DNA of 64,000 nucleotides from Chinchilla lanigera (GCF_000276665.1 NW_004955433.1:11826962-11890961); one strand, 5' to 3'. Numbered from the stretch's first letter, positions 45,831 through 58,355 are shown. Notes: generated by a model not told the origin, from the sequence alone. Translations and numbers: made by a program.

Positions 45831-46250
45831 TGTGGTGGCCAACCTTCAAGACGCCCCACGGTTATCCCCACCCCTTGTATTCATGCCCTTCAGGAGTCCC
45901 CTCATACTGAACAGAGATGACCTGAGGAAACAGTAAGATACTGGGCTCAGGATGGTGTGTGACTTCTGAGGCCAGGGCATTCCAAACATTCTGACTTCTG
46001 TCTTACTTTTGGCTCCTTGTTCTCAGGAGCTGGCTGCCATGTTGGAGGAAGTTCAAGCAGCCCCTTGCAGTTCTTGTGGTAACAACTGAGGCCTCTGCCA
46101 CAACCCTAGTCAAGCTGTTGGGTGACGGCACCCCCGGGCCACATGACCGCCACTTCATGAGAAGTTTCTGGGCCAACACCACTCTGAATTCCTGCTGTCC
46201 AATTCCTAACCTAAAGAAACTGTATGAGATAATAAATATTCATTTTTGCT
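45831..46250 (+). mobile_element. MLT1-type solo LTR
   Basis: 'TGTGGTGGCCAACC', 'GATGGTGTGTGACTTCTGAGGCCAGG', 'CTGGCTGCCATGTTGG', 'TTCAAGCAGCCCC', 'CAACTGAGGCCTCTGCC', 'CTGAATTCCTG', 'AAGAAACTGTATGAGATAATAAATATT'. The full MLT1 order is kept over about 420 bp. No internal retroviral-like genes. Confidence 0.88.
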
Positions 46251-46258
46251 GTTGTTGT

Positions 46259-46448
46259 TCAGTCCTGGGAAGTCAGCCCAGGACCTTTACATTCATCTAC
46301 ATCTCCAACCCTGTTTAATTTCATTTTTTATTTTGAGACAGGGTCTTGTTAAGTTGCTAAGTTGCTCAGCCTGGGCTCAAACTTGCAATCCTTCTGCCTC
46401 AGTCTCCGAGTGCTGGGATTACAAGTGTGTGCCACCATACCCAGTTTA
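46259..46448 (-). mobile_element. B1-dID dimeric SINE, antisense
   Basis: The ID half (46262-46316, degraded, 'CATCTACATCTCCAACCC') lies left of the B1 half ('GAGACAGGGTCTTGTTAAG', 'GCTCAGCCTGGGCTCAAACTTGCAATCC', 'GAGTGCTGGGATTACAAGTGTGTGCC'). It directly follows the MLT1 3' end. Confidence 0.9.
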
Positions 46449-46479
46449 TATTGACTGTTTTTTGTATGTATTTTTTGTA

Positions 46480-46618
46480 TGTATTTTTGTTTTTTGTTTT
46501 GTGACAGGGTCTTGCTATGTAGTTCAGGCTGCTTTGAACTCACTTTGTAGCCCAGATTGGTCTTGAACTTGCAGCGATCCTTAGGTTTAGCTTCCCCAGT
46601 GCCACCATGCCCAACATT
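46480..46618 (-). mobile_element. B1 SINE, antisense
   Basis: 'TGTGACAGGGTCTTGCTATGTAG', 'AGCCCAGATTGGTCTTGAACTTGCAGCGATCC', 'CCCAGTGCCACCATGCCCAAC'. A second 7SL-derived SINE in tandem with the previous one. Confidence 0.9.
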
Positions 46619-46812
46619 ATGTGTGACATTATATATAACATTATATATATGGTTTATATATATATATGGTTTATATATATTAACATTATATATTATATTA
46701 TGTATTAACATATAATATATTAATATTATATATGTCTATGACATTATATATAACATTATATGTGGTTTATATATATGGTTTATATATATATATGGTTTAT
46801 ATATATATGTTC
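46617..46812. repeat. AT-rich complex repeat with duplicated ACATTATATATAAC/GGTTTATATA units
   Basis: About 195 bases of TATA-rich sequence. The phrase ACATTATATATAACATTATA occurs near 46626 and 46741, each followed by repeated GGTTTATATATAT units, so a larger segment was duplicated. Strongly self-complementary. Confidence 0.9.
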
Positions 46813-49225
46813 TTTTAAACCACTACATTTTGGGATTAAATATTACCTTGAGTTTTTTTATATAACATATGCAATACACAGGCACTGCAATAAGCAAAAT
46901 GACTCTTTCTCTGGTCTCTGTGCTGCTGATAATGTAATAATTTTTCTTTCCAGATGGGAAAAACGTAGAGGTCATCTTGGGAAGGTGGTGTATCCAGATG
47001 GAAGGGCCCAGGCTATTGGGTAAGATTGTCAGGGGAACATCATTGCTCCTGTGTGTGTGTCTGTGTGTGTGTGTGTGTGTTTGTGTGTGTGTATTAGGTG
47101 GTGTGTGCCAACTGTGAAGTCCCCACTCCACACATCTGCAGGCTTCCCCTCTGCATTGCTCCTGAGCTGTCTTACAGTGTCACCAGAGCGAACCTCTTTC
47201 TGGAAGGCAGGCAGGAAGAGACTGGCCCCCCCAGAGTCATGGCAGGCCTCAAAGGGGAACAGTGGGGCTTTCTAGAGCACAGCAGTGGCAGGCCTGGATG
47301 GGCTGAGCTCCCCAGGCACCTGGAAAGGAATGGGAGGGACAGTCCAAGCCCTAGAGTTTTGAGCCCCAGCACACAGGAAGTAATTCTGGCTCCAGGTCGT
47401 GAGCCATCACCTATTTTCTGCTGTGTTGGGTTTTGAGAAGTCATCTGCTGTTAGGAGTAAACACCACCAGCCAACTTGTGCAGCTCATAGACATAACATC
47501 CCACCCCCTTGTCAGACTGCCTGACAGTCTGGGAATACTGAGATTTCTCTCCCTGTTCCCTGACCCTGTCTGTGCCCTCTTCTCTGAGAGGTGGGTACTG
47601 CTGGGCACCTTGCTTTAGAAATGGGAACAGGACTTGGAAAGCACATGCCCAATGCAGTCTACACGAGAGTGAGGCTCTAATGGGCACAGCACATCCCCTG
47701 AGATGTACCCAGATGGCTGTGGATAGCCCAGCCAGCACCACGGCCCTGTCCTCTGGGCACACCCGTCCCTAACCGGCAGTTCAGCGACTCTGACACTACC
47801 GGGCAGGTGTTGTCTGGGCTTTCCTCCTGGTTGGTTTGTGTGCCTGGGCTCAAGTGAACCCAATATAAGGTGCCAGGAGAAAGGGCCCAGGACACACAGA
47901 ACAGGCCATTTCTCTGAGACCACATTCTTTACACTCTGGGTTTGATCCTCGGCAGGGTGCCTGGCCCCCTCCCAGCTCTGTCACTGCTCCCCGAAGAACC
48001 AGGGCACTGTCTCCAGCAGACCGTGGCCACAGCACCAGGAAGGAAGGGCCTTCAGGGAGCCCAGGAGGAACTGTAACCGGCAGAGGCCCAGTCCGACCTG
48101 GGCACAGTCTCATAGCTGCTGGCCTCCTTCCTGTGTCCTTTGTTCGGCTCTCGTGGGAAATGGTGTCCCAGGGGAGCTGTGAGTGCGTTTTCAGACTGAG
48201 TGACAAGGAGAGGGAAAGAGAAGGGGAAGACAGGAAGAAGGGTAACAAGGGAAGGCTTTGGGCAAGATGGGCCTAGGCAGGGGACCAGGGCTGTTTGCAA
48301 GATGACCTTCCACGAAGACTAATGTGGGACTGAAAGATGCTGAGGAGTATCAGTATGTGGGTCAGAGAGGCTGCTCCTTCCAGGGCCTGCAGATCAGCCT
48401 CTGCTTCCTGAAAGTGGCTCCTTGGTCCAAGAGCCACGGAGCCCCTCCTGGGACAGGCCTGGCTGTGTTGGGGGACATCAACACGACCCACAAAGGGAAG
48501 AAAGCAAAGCTGTGGGCCTCCCATGTTCTCTTCAGCTCCATGATTGTTGGGAGCACCTCAGCATTTGCAGCACGGTGCAGTCCACATGCAAAATGACTTC
48601 ATGAGGCTTCCAAACCCCATTCCTCAGCACTGCCCCGGCCAGGCCACCCACCCACTTACTCCTTCGGCCTACTGAGGGCCATGGGATAGACTGAGCTGCA
48701 GGCAGCGTGAAAAAGGCCCTTTGTGCTCTTCAGTTGGAAAGGTCTCCTGCCCTGCCAGGATTTGTTCCCTTAATTGATAATGAATATCAGAAAGGTCATA
48801 TTTACATTATGAGCTGGGAGGGAATTGTGTGTGGGCGAAGGCGGGGACAGAATCATAAGAATAAATGACAGCCAGCTCTCCATGTTTGCATCTGCAGGAG
48901 GTGCGGAGAAGGTGATGGGCCCTGGGGACAGTGAGGGAAGTGGCAGAAAGTACAGAGGCAGAGGGAGAGGCAGAGCCCAAGGAGCAGGGGAGGACAGGGG
49001 GTGGGGAGACAGACCCAGCAAGGGCACCAGGGCGGGAGCGCGGAGGGACAGGACAGGTGGAGGCTCTGGGAGATGAGGAGGTGGGGAGCAACAGGCTGGA
49101 GTGGGAGCCCCAGGGATAGCTCTTAGACGAGAGCAGCTTGAGTGATGGTCATCAGGGAGAAGGTGGGCCATGCCCGTGGCAGGAGCTGGCCACCAGCCTG
49201 TTGGGACCATTTCTCAAATACTCGC
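46813..49225. other. Unassigned, stop-poor GC-moderate DNA
   Basis: No recognised repeat except the (GT)n at 47051-47095. Many overlapping frames up to 146 codons occur on both strands because the sequence is C/G-rich; none shows a domain. 48880-49110 is an A/G-rich purine tract that explains the proline/leucine/serine-rich minus-strand frame at 48770-49210. Confidence 0.35.
47051..47095 (+). repeat. (GT)n microsatellite
   Basis: GTGTGTGTCTGTGTGTGTGTGTGTGTTTGTGTGTGTGTA-type run. Confidence 0.95.
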
Positions 49226-49229
49226 AGGT

Positions 49230-49480
49230 GGCCAAAGGGAAGTGTGAACAGGGTCATGTCCCTCCTTTGTGCAGAGCTGTCCAGTGGCTCCCCACTGACC
49301 TCGGAGTCCAGCCACATGGGTGGCCCAGTCCCTGCCTACCCCTACTCTTGCAGGTCCAGCACATCACCAGCTGAGCTCCAGTTCCTCCAAGAATCTTGCT
49401 TGATTCCTGAGACTGTGTGCTGATCTCCCCTTCCTACCAGACTTGTCCCCTGATGGTGACTTCCGTTGAATCATCTGTCT
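49230..49480 (+). mobile_element. L2 LINE fragment
   Basis: 'AGTGGCTCCCCACTGACCTCGGAGTCC' and 'CTCCAAGAATCTTGCTTGATTCC' suggest sense L2. Confidence 0.45.
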
Positions 49481-50100
49481 CTCTCTGAGAACTCTGTGCT
49501 CCCTGGGAATTGGATGCACTGGCGCACACACACAGTCACCACTGGATGTGTGTTTGTGGAATTGTGTGGAGCCTTTTTATCTCCTTGTTCTCATGTCCAG
49601 GAGCTGTGTGATCTTTCCCCAAGATCTTTAGGAGCAGAGTCCCTAGGTTTTTTTGGACGTTCCGTCAGGGAAGGAATGAGCGAGTGGAGCAGAAGATCCT
49701 CTCTGACTGTATTTTAAATGGAACAGCAAAGAGTATCTAAAGGAAAGAACCCCTGCACCCTGGGGATTGGCAGCCACTGGGGAGCTGAAGAGCCTCCCTC
49801 ATTCTCCTGCTGACTTTGTTCAGGCCACTGGGCAGGATAGATGGGTGGAAGCTGCTTGTCAGGCAGAGCCTATTGCTGTGCCATCACAGAAAGGGCCCCA
49901 TTGCCCAGGCTAACTCAGACACCTGCTGGCCTTGGTGCACTTAACCTTCAATCAGTGTGATGCTCCTCAAGCTCACTGTTGACAAAAGGTGAGAGTCAGT
50001 GATTTGAGGACATTGCTTCTAGCTGGCCCCCAAGGCAGGCAGGGGAAACCCAGTTTCTGTCCCATGGGAAGGGAGGAAATTAGTGCAGGAAGAGAACTAA
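49481..50100. other. Unassigned non-coding DNA
   Basis: Nothing recognised. Confidence 0.35.
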
Positions 50101-50290
50101 TGGTGTGTGCATGTGGATGAGTGTGTGTTTATGTATGTACTGTGTGTATGAGTGTACATGCATGTGTGTATGCAAATATCTGTTACATGTGTGCATGCAT
50201 GTATATATGTGTGTATATGTATGTGTGTATATGTATGTGGTATATGTGAGTGTGTACATGAGTGTGAGCATATGTATATATATATGTGAG
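50101..50290 (+). repeat. Imperfect TG/TA/CA low-complexity tract
   Basis: About 190 bases of TGTGTG, TGTATG, CATGTG and TATATG variants; it explains the cysteine/tyrosine/valine-rich and histidine/threonine-rich open frames on either strand. Confidence 0.95.
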
Positions 50291-50995
50291 GTAAAGACCT
50301 GGGAGTGGTGATGGAGGATTATAGGGGGCACCGATCAAACTGTCTTAGAAGTAAATTATTTTTCTTTTTGGAAATAATTTTATCACCTTTCTTAAAAAAT
50401 ATAATCTAAAAATTGGGTTTTGTGTTTATTCTTTTCCTAATGGTGTCACCTGACAACCATCCTGTCAAATGAATTTCAAAGTGGCAAGGAGGGACCCTGG
50501 CACTCTGCTATGCCTTTGGGGTGTGCCCTGTGGCAGGAGGTCCTCAGCTCTCTGTGGACGGCTTTGGAGTCTGAAGCTCAGCGAGGCCCGTCAAGGTGAA
50601 GGAAAGAGGGTGAGGATGAGTTGACCCTCATGCAGGCGAGCATGTTTGCTCTATATTTTCATTGCAGAGTTAGGTGGAGATGGAATGGTGCTCAATCTGT
50701 TACTATGCACCCTTCTCTGTACCTGTCCCAAAATTTCATTTCCTTGATCTTGGAGCATCACCGACAGACAGCACAGCGCTAGGCACTTGGAATACAACCA
50801 TGTGTGGAGGAGACCATGTCTACTTCTTGTACGCTATAATAGTCGTCTGCAGTCATAAACAACTATGAGTTCAGTAGCATGTTTTAAAATATGATATCTG
50901 TTATACACATCTGCTTATTGTTACATGTCATGGCATTCCTAATAAAAACAGCTCTCATTATCTGACCTCTCAGTGTGATCAAGGCTTTGCTTGTG
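50291..50995. other. Unassigned non-coding DNA
   Basis: Nothing recognised. 50720-50830 has weak L2/MIR-like phrases. Confidence 0.3.
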
Positions 50996-50999
50996 TCAT

Positions 51000-51165
51000 T
51001 TGATTTAATCCTCATAGCAGCCTTTAATGCAGATGTTTAATATCCCCATTTTAAGTGCAAGAAAACTGAAGCTCTTAGAAAAAAATTAAGTGGTCAGAGC
51101 AGGGACTCAAAGCTAGGACCCGGCTTTGAATCTGAAGTCTAGGGCCTAGCACCATGTTCAGTTTA
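51000..51165 (-). mobile_element. MIR, antisense
   Basis: 'TTTAATCCTCATAGCAGCC', 'TATCCCCATTTTAAGTGCAAGAAAACTGAAGCTC', 'CAAAGCTAGGACCC' follow antisense MIR order. Confidence 0.8.
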
Positions 51166-51169
51166 TTAT

Positions 51170-52880
51170 GTGTTGAGGGAACTCGGAGGACCACAGTGGG
51201 TCTCCTTCCAACTGTGCTGGAATTCCTAGACTGGCTGCTCTGGAATCCTGGGACCCCCAGAAGGATCAACCAGAACAGGGAAGCCCAATTCCACCGGAGA
51301 CACCCTGCAATTAGTCAGTTCCTGCTTTTTGATTTAATTCTTCCCCTAATGTGTGCTCATCATGTAACTCGGGAAAGATTGGTATTCAGGGAAGCTGCGT
51401 CAAAGACAGTAATTAAACTGTCTCTGCCAACGCGCTCAGTCTCTGGGAATAGACCTGTTTGATTCCACAAAGGAAATCATTGGTATTTTAACAGGAGGCA
51501 GGAAAGTTTTGATTAGCAAGTGATAGATGAACAGATCGATGCCTTTTCTGGTGACATTTTCGGCTCCATTGTTGTCACTGGGGAAGGGATAGAAGCAGGC
51601 AGAGGGGAAGATGTCCTGGTGCATCCTTCAGGGCCCGATGGCTGGCAGGCACTGGGTAGGGTGGAACCAGGCTGGGCAACTGGACAGAGGCAGGTGGCTC
51701 GGGTATTAGGAAAAGACGCTGAGCCCCGATCCTTGGCTGGGTGGTGGGAGAGGAAAACCCTAACGCCCCACTTCTGAATGGCTTTGGGAGCTGCCCCTGC
51801 AGCAACATCTCCACCCGGCCCCAGACAGGGGCCTGATGAGATTCTCCTGGCAGCTGCGCTTCTCCGTGGATCGTCTAAATCTGTGTTCCCAGCCGCTGCC
51901 GCCCCTCCACTTTATTGCTGCTCTCTCAAGGTCAGGGGGAGTTAAGACCAGAGATTATACTGTGTCAGTCGTGCCTTTTTGAAATATGACTCAGTGTAAT
52001 CTCTTTCCACACCAGAGGAGAGATGCCAAAATCGCACTTCAATCTCTAGCTCGCAGTGGGCTTATTGGGATTTTAGCAGGGCTCTGGCTAGATAAGACTA
52101 TTTCTTCTCCCAGTGTGCCCTTTTACAAACTTTGGTTAAGTGGGGCTGTAACTTAGCGAGGGCAGGCTTGCAGGTGTCGGGGACCCTGAGCCCAGCAGAC
52201 AAAGCAGGGGCTGGGCCACCCAGCACCATTAGGTCTGGCGCCAGTGGCAGACAGAAAGATGAGCTTTAAAGTAGGTGTCCTCTCCCAGGTAGCCAAAAAA
52301 AAAAAAAAAAAAGGGAAAAGAGAACCTACCTCCTCTTCCTCAGTCTCTGGGTACATAAAATGGGGATCAGCATTTTCATCCCTCTGGATTTTCCTGAGGC
52401 TTAGACACAATGTAGGAAAAGCACCTGGTCCTTAGTAATTGTTCAAATGATGGGAAACCCACTCTGTTTTCTCTGATTTTGACCCTTGGGTTTTAAGAGA
52501 AGAAAAGCCGAAAGCACCAAAAATTCCATGATGTGATCTGGAGCACAGACACCTGAGCATTTGTCATCTGCTCCTGCCCCAAGATAACTGGGGACATCGG
52601 CATGGGATGCAACAGCCCCAGTGACATCTGGCCTATGGGGTTCAGTCACAGCATGGTATTGTGCCTGCTCCCTTAAGGTGGAAGGAAATGCGGGCTAATG
52701 GGAGCCCGACAGTGAAGAGTTGGTGCTGGCAGCAAAAGGAACATGCTCGGCATTTAGCTCCCTGCATCCCATGCTGGTTCCTTGACTTCTCCCCCACAGC
52801 TTGCTTCTTCTCTGGCTTTTCTTCCTCTTGTTTGTGGTCTTCCCTGAATTTCTCCCAGTTTGTGCTCCCATTCTGCCTCC
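51170..52880. other. Repeat-poor block with an A-run
   Basis: No transposon recognised. 51400-52120 has an enhancer-like mixture of AT-rich clauses. An isolated A18 run at 52295-52312 has no SINE body beside it. Confidence 0.35.
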
Positions 52881-52889
52881 TGGGAGTCC

Positions 52890-53125
52890 GTGTGGCACAG
52901 TATTTTATTACACAGGCTTTAGCGTCTGACAGCTCTACCTGCAATCCTGGCTGTAGGAGCCATGTGCTCCGGGCAAGTCCCTTAGCTGAGATCCATGGGC
53001 CTCGTTTACAAAGCCCATCATCTTGTGCGGCTGTTATGAAGTTGACGTGAGATCATGGGTGCAAATGCTCAGCTCTCAACCCAGCATGAGGCAAGGAATC
53101 GGTAAAGGCAGTGACAACACAGCTG
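52890..53125 (+). mobile_element. MIR SINE
   Basis: 'CAGGCTTTAGCGTCTGACAG', 'TACCTGCAATCCTGGC', 'CCGGGCAAGTCCCTTAGCTGAG', 'TTACAAAGCCCATCATC' match diverged MIR order. Confidence 0.65.
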
Positions 53126-54890
53126 TTCTGGCTGGTCCCCTTCCCTTCTTAGTCAGGACTTGGAGACTTCCTAATCACTCGATCTGTCCTAAGTAGGTCC
53201 TAAATAAACTGGGATGCTTGGTAAAATTATCTTTCCTGAGCTGGACCATTAATGACCTCCGTCCTGCCAGTTGTTGTTTGCTGTCTAACATCCACCTCTC
53301 CTTTCCTCCCATTCCATTTTTGGTAAGATCATTGGTTTTACTTTCAGTGGAGACCTACCTATCCCACACCCTTGATAGCATTCTCAGTCAGTGCTTGTAA
53401 ATGGGCAAGGCAGTGAGTCAATCTTAGCTAATAAGAGTCTCTTTCATTATTTGCCTCTCTGGCCAACGGGTGGGCCATGTGAGTGGAGCTCAGCCAGTAA
53501 GAATCATTGTCTCAAAATAAAAAATGGTTGGAACCTGGCTCTAATTCTAGGAGGCTTTGTACAGACTCCAGCTCTTACATCTCTCCCCCATACCCTTTTG
53601 AGTCCAGTATGGTACTTTGGCTTTTCCTCTTACTCTAAGAGCTACCCCATGCCTTTTCAGGGTCCCCCCTTGTGCGAATGTCAGCAAGCCTTATTTCTGT
53701 TGCTTGTTCCCAAGGAATCCTGAAAGAGCCAGCCAGTCTCCCTCAGGTGTTACCCACAGAGGGGAGAACAATCCCTGTCCTCATCTCTCTTCTCCTCCCT
53801 CGCCATCTTCTTCCTGTTTCTATAGCAACAGAATGATCCTCATGATGTCATCATGAGAACAGCTTCAAGAAACTGAGTCACATCAGTTGGACTTTCCTGA
53901 CTGCAGAAAAGCTCTTCTGAGAGGGATCCTTATTTTTGTGCTGTAATTCATCCCCACATTCTCTGGGGCCCACATGTGACTCAGACTCGAGGGTAGAGGC
54001 TCACCTCTGATCTCTTCTGCCTGTGCTTGACTTTTTGTGTTCTGTGCACTGTCCTCTGCCCCTTTCTGTTTTCCAAGTTCCCACTGAGTTTACAGTTGGG
54101 GTCATCCCTGTGGAGGCTGTTCCTTATTTGTAGCAAGGGGATGGGCTCTGCCCTGTCCAAGGGGACTTGCCGGGATTTCTCTCCTCTCTCAAAGTTGCCC
54201 CAAACCCTGTGAGGCTGGTGGAATGTGTATGAGGACTGCCTTTCCTCCCAGCCTCCACAGGAGACTCAGGCCCTGGGGCTTGAGCACTTTCCCTCTTTGA
54301 TGGATACAGACCCTCATGGCCCCAGGCCAACAGTGGAGCATCTCCTCTAGTCCTGATGCTAAGTGAGGCTTTCGGGCAAGAGGGGTTTCAGCTCCATTCT
54401 GATTGCCTACTGACCCCGATTCATTAGCTGCTTGGAATCAAATGTTTCTGACCAGCCATCTTTGGAATGCACACAGCCATGAGATCAGTCAGGCCGGCTT
54501 GATATATCTGCAACCTGGCTCACCCAAAATCAATGCCATGTTCCTTTCAAATGGAGGCTCCCTGTGAGGATGCATTCATTTCTGGGCCATAAAGAAGCCA
54601 GAGTCTCCAAAGTGTGATGCTGAAGTTCCCATTGTCTTCTCTGGGCTAGCCGGGGGCCAGATGGGATGCTTCTCCCCACTTCTTCGGAGAGTCCTTTGCT
54701 AGTTTGAAAATACAGCTCTGGCTAATGCTAGAGCTCCCCATGAGGGAGAGGAAGGAGGCCATGCCTCTCTCATCCTCAGCACATGAGACAGGCTTGGCCC
54801 TAAACCACTCCAATTCCATTTAAGAACTTTTCACTCTTTTCGCCTTACTTCTATCTTTAAGCCAAACCCAAACCTAAGTGAAACTATCAA
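53126..54890. other. Unassigned non-coding DNA
   Basis: Nothing recognised with confidence. Confidence 0.35.
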
Positions 54891-54899
54891 GGATGGAAA

Positions 54900-55370
54900 T
54901 ATTTTAGTTTAGGTAACTATAATGTCTTGGAATTGCCTTCAGGTACAGCTACAAGCAGGACCTAAAATAATGTTATTCTGACTCTGTTTCACTCAGTCTC
55001 TTCTTCACCTGGCTCTATTTTCATGGTACCAAGATGGCACCCATCTGCTCCAGTCTCATCGCCTGTACTCTCAAGTTTAAGTTCAGTGAAGAGAATACCT
55101 CTTTCCTAGTCATGCTAAAAATAATCCTGGAACTGATTCTTTTTTGCTCTGATCTGCCAGGATTCTGACTTGTACCTATCCTTGGATCAAGCTAGAAGGG
55201 TGTGATGCTCAGATTGGTCAAAGTGAGGTCATATGATTGCGTGGAGTGAGCCTCAGTCAAGCCACTAGTCCAGAGGATGTGAAAGGTGGTTCCCTACAGC
55301 AATACCAGATGCTGTTTCCAGGAGAATGGGATGAGTGGACAGATACCTTACTGCAGGGAGCAGAGCCCAG
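54900..55370. mobile_element. Ancient interspersed repeat, family not named
   Basis: 'GGTACAGCTACAAGCAGGACC', 'GACTCTGTTTCACTCAGTCTC', 'CCAAGATGGCACCCATCTGCTCCAG', 'TGATGCTCAGATTGGTC' form the order of an old mammalian repeat I recognise as text but cannot name. Confidence 0.4.
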
Positions 55371-55825
55371 TCCTACTCCTTCTGATCCAGTTAGGGCAAG
55401 AAGAAGAGCGCTGTTCTGCTCTTGAGTGGACTGGTGGAGCCCTGCTGACAAGGACCAGAGGCCATGTCACAGTCACATTTGGCTGTGTGCGCTCTTTCTT
55501 GGTTCCCCACCTGACTGACTAGTCCTCACCTTGCATTTCCAGCACCTCACACAGTGGTAGGAGAGGAGCCCACTGTAGGTGGAGGCTCTTGGGAGGGACA
55601 AAGCAGAGGGAGATCTCAGCCAGCTCCCAGAAGCAAGAGCTCCCTGTGCTTGGCACCAGCCCCTGTCCGTGACCTGACCAGCTCAGCTCCCTGGCCAAGA
55701 GCTGCCACACTTTCTCTTGTGCCCATGGGGGTGTGCCCATCCATCACAGAGCGCTCAGGGTGCCTGGCAGAGGATGAAAAGCACCGCTGATCTAATCAAG
55801 AGCCAAGCATTTAGCATCAAGTCAT
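55371..55825. other. Unassigned non-coding DNA
   Basis: Nothing recognised. Confidence 0.3.
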
Positions 55826-55829
55826 AGCC

Positions 55830-55985
55830 AAGAGCTTTGAAGTCAGATTAGTCCTGGGTTCAGATCTCAACTCTGCCACTCTCATGGGCAAGCGTTGCAG
55901 CCTCAGTATTCTCTTGTGCAGTGAGGTAACATGGTAATAAGATGGGTAGCATTTAAAGAACAAGCTATGGTGCCTTGCTTTTTAA
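55830..55985 (+). mobile_element. MIR SINE
   Basis: 'GAGCTTTGAAGTCAGATTAGTCCTGGGTTCAGATCTCAACTCTGCCACTC' is the MIR 5'/core, with a diverged 3' part. Confidence 0.85.
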
Positions 55986-56102
55986 AAATCCTCATCGTGT
56001 GTGTACATGTAAAATCTTAATGAAATTTCACAACTCTCTGAGAGGTACTGTTGCTGCATTAAAAATGTTTTAAAGTCTTTTTAGCCCAGAGAAATCAGTC
56101 CT

Positions 56103-56214
56103 TTTTATATTTTGAGTCAAGTTGTCACTAAATGACTCAATTGCCCAGGCTAGTCTTGAACTTGCAAACCTGCTTCAGCCTCCCAGAGGCATGAACTACC
56201 ATCCCTGGGTTCTT
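56103..56214 (-). mobile_element. B1 SINE, antisense
   Basis: 'TTTTGAGTCAAGTTGTCAC', 'AATTGCCCAGGCTAGTCTTGAACTTGCAAACC', 'CTTCAGCCTCCCAGAGGCATGAACTACCATCCC'. It sits between two MIR copies of opposite orientation. Confidence 0.85.
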
Positions 56215-56370
56215 TGTAGCATTTTACAAATAAGTTATAGGAGTCTGAGACCCAGAGAGGCTAAGTCACCCAAGGTCACACAGCTAGTAAGTGGCAGAGC
56301 TGAGATTAAAACCGGATACCCTGGCTCTAGAATCCAAGCTTTACCCATTAAACTGTCCCCACTGGACTGG
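56215..56370 (-). mobile_element. MIR, antisense
   Basis: 'ATTTTACAAATAAG', 'GAGGCTAAGTCACCCAAGGTCACACAGCTAGTAAGTGGCAGAGC' is an almost canonical antisense MIR core. Confidence 0.93.
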
Positions 56371-58265
56371 CTCAGTGTGTGGAATAAAGGAGATGCCGTG
56401 TGCAAATGACTTATCACAGTGCTACCATTTGGAAAGGGCTCGGGTAATGGCAGAAATCCCTCTCTCCCTGCTGAGCTGTGTCCTTATGGGCATAGCTGGC
56501 TGTTCTGGCGCAAGCTGGCTTGAACTGGATGAGGTATACTATGGGATTTCCCTGGCAGGTGGGCAGAGTGGCCCCGAAGCTCCCAACTCTCTCCAGCACA
56601 TCAGTGACCTGCTGCTGACTTCCTGTTTGCCTGTCTCACCCATCACCAGGCAACAGGGGTGCCCTGGGGAGGCTGAGCAAGCAAGTGGGAGATGACCGTG
56701 GCTTGGGAAACAAAGAGCCGGCTTGGAGGGATGTTTGCCTATAGGGTCTCGCTCTTTAAGTACCTGGCAGGGCAGGAATGGTTGTCAGGGGGAGTTATCA
56801 TCAGGCTGGTTGGAGGCCGTGGGTGACAGTTTAGGGGCTCAGATCTGATGGCTGCCCCTCTGGCTGGCGGCAGCTTCAACACCAAAGCAGTTCTCTCATA
56901 GCAGGATGGTCGACAGTGACGGGCAAGCAGTGGGTGCCAGTGGTGAGGTTAACGATATGAGAGCCCAAGATGCCAGGAGCAGAATCAGCGTGATGAGGGC
57001 AGGGCTGGCTGCTCAGGATGGACAGGGCAGGAGGCGTCCCACCAAGTCCTGATGGACAATTCCCACCTAGTCCCTGAAGCCTGCCTTTAAGTTCACTCTG
57101 GTTGTGAAGGCTGAAAGGGGACAGTCCTATTTCTGAGGCCATCTTTTGTGACCTGAGGAGGCTCTGGGCAGGAGAGAGACCCTTCGAAGTCTCCCACTCT
57201 CCTTTCCCAAGGTGACCTTGGCCTCGAATGGACAGTCTGTCTCATTCTACCTGTGATGGAAGGTGGTTATTAACAAAAGTGGGACTTGCTGCTGATTACC
57301 TTCCCTACCCCATTAATTTTCATTTTCCCTGAATCCTTTGAGGCAGGCTGTGGGTCAAGGCAGTGGGAACTGGTTTGTGTACGTTACCCTGAAATGCGCC
57401 ACAGTGAGCAACTTGCTTCAGATTTCTGAATTAGAATAGCCCACCTTTTGTGTTTTCTGCTCTGTGTTCTGGCCACACATCCATGTTTACTTGTGTCAGC
57501 CAATTGTCCTCATCCCCCTACAAAACCCAGAGTTCTTAGCCTCAGCCCCTCTGGCAGGTAGGGTAAGAGCTCCACCGCATACTGGGCTGAGGGTCCCTGC
57601 AGCAGAAAGAGCTTAGCCATAGGAGCTGTGGCACAGGCCCCAACCTGAGCAGTACATTGGGCTGGCTTCTCCTTGGATCATGTGTAAGCGATCCACGGGG
57701 TAACATTTCAGATGGGGCACGCCTGCCCATCCAATGGCTCGTGGAACTGACCTTGCACCCAGGGAGTGTGCACTAACTGCAGATGACTGGGGCCAGTCTC
57801 CAGAGACTTGGCTTCCACTAAGCTTGAGTATCTTTAACAAGTGTCTGAGGTGGTTTAAAAATGCAGTCAAAGCCGAGAACTATTGCTCGGTGGCTTTTCT
57901 CCTTCTAGTGAGTGAGTGCATGACTTATTAACTGTTTTTACATACTGCCGTTTTAAATACTGCACCTGGGAAGCACAGAGGTGAATCCCTAATGGTAAGA
58001 TAGAGGGAAAGTAGAAGTGCTTTGGGGCAGAGCAGTGGTGGTGTGCTTATCTTTTGAATGGCAGAAATTCCCCTGCAACTTGCCACGCAAACGCACTTTG
58101 CCATAATTTGCACTGTTGCCTGCCTTTAGAGAGGGGTTGCCCTGCTAGGGATTAAACTTGTGTGTTTTCCTTTTTCACTTGGTGGAGTGGCCAAGACAGA
58201 AAGAGCAATTTCCTTAGACTCAGTGAGATCAGCCTCCTTGGAAAGGTAGGAGGGTAAATAGTCCA
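56371..58265. other. Unassigned non-coding DNA
   Basis: No repeat or gene recognised. Includes the 20-base word at 57381-57400 shared with 34949-34968. Confidence 0.35.
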
Positions 58266-58268
58266 TTT

Positions 58269-58355
58269 CCGATGGAGTTGTAGCTCAGTGGTGGAGTATT
58301 TGCCTAGCATGCATGAGGTCCTGTGTTCCATTCCCGGAACCGGGGAAAAAAAACC
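58269..58355 (+). mobile_element. ID SINE
   Basis: 'GAGTTGTAGCTCAGTGGTGGAG' (A box), 'TTTGCCTAGCATGCATGAGGTCC', 'GTGTTCCATTCCCGGAACC' (B-box side) and an A tail. Clear ID with the older GCATGCATGAGG variant. Confidence 0.93.

Noticed and set aside
48770..49210. 146-codon leucine/proline/serine-rich minus-strand frame
   Set aside because: It is the complement of a purine-rich, stop-poor tract and shows low-complexity protein only.
50080..50331. Frames rich in His/Thr/Tyr and Cys/Met/Val
   Set aside because: They translate the TG/TA low-complexity tract.
58280..58345. tRNA-like A and B boxes
   Set aside because: They belong to an ID SINE; no cloverleaf with a proper anticodon arm and acceptor stem can be formed, so no tRNA gene is called.
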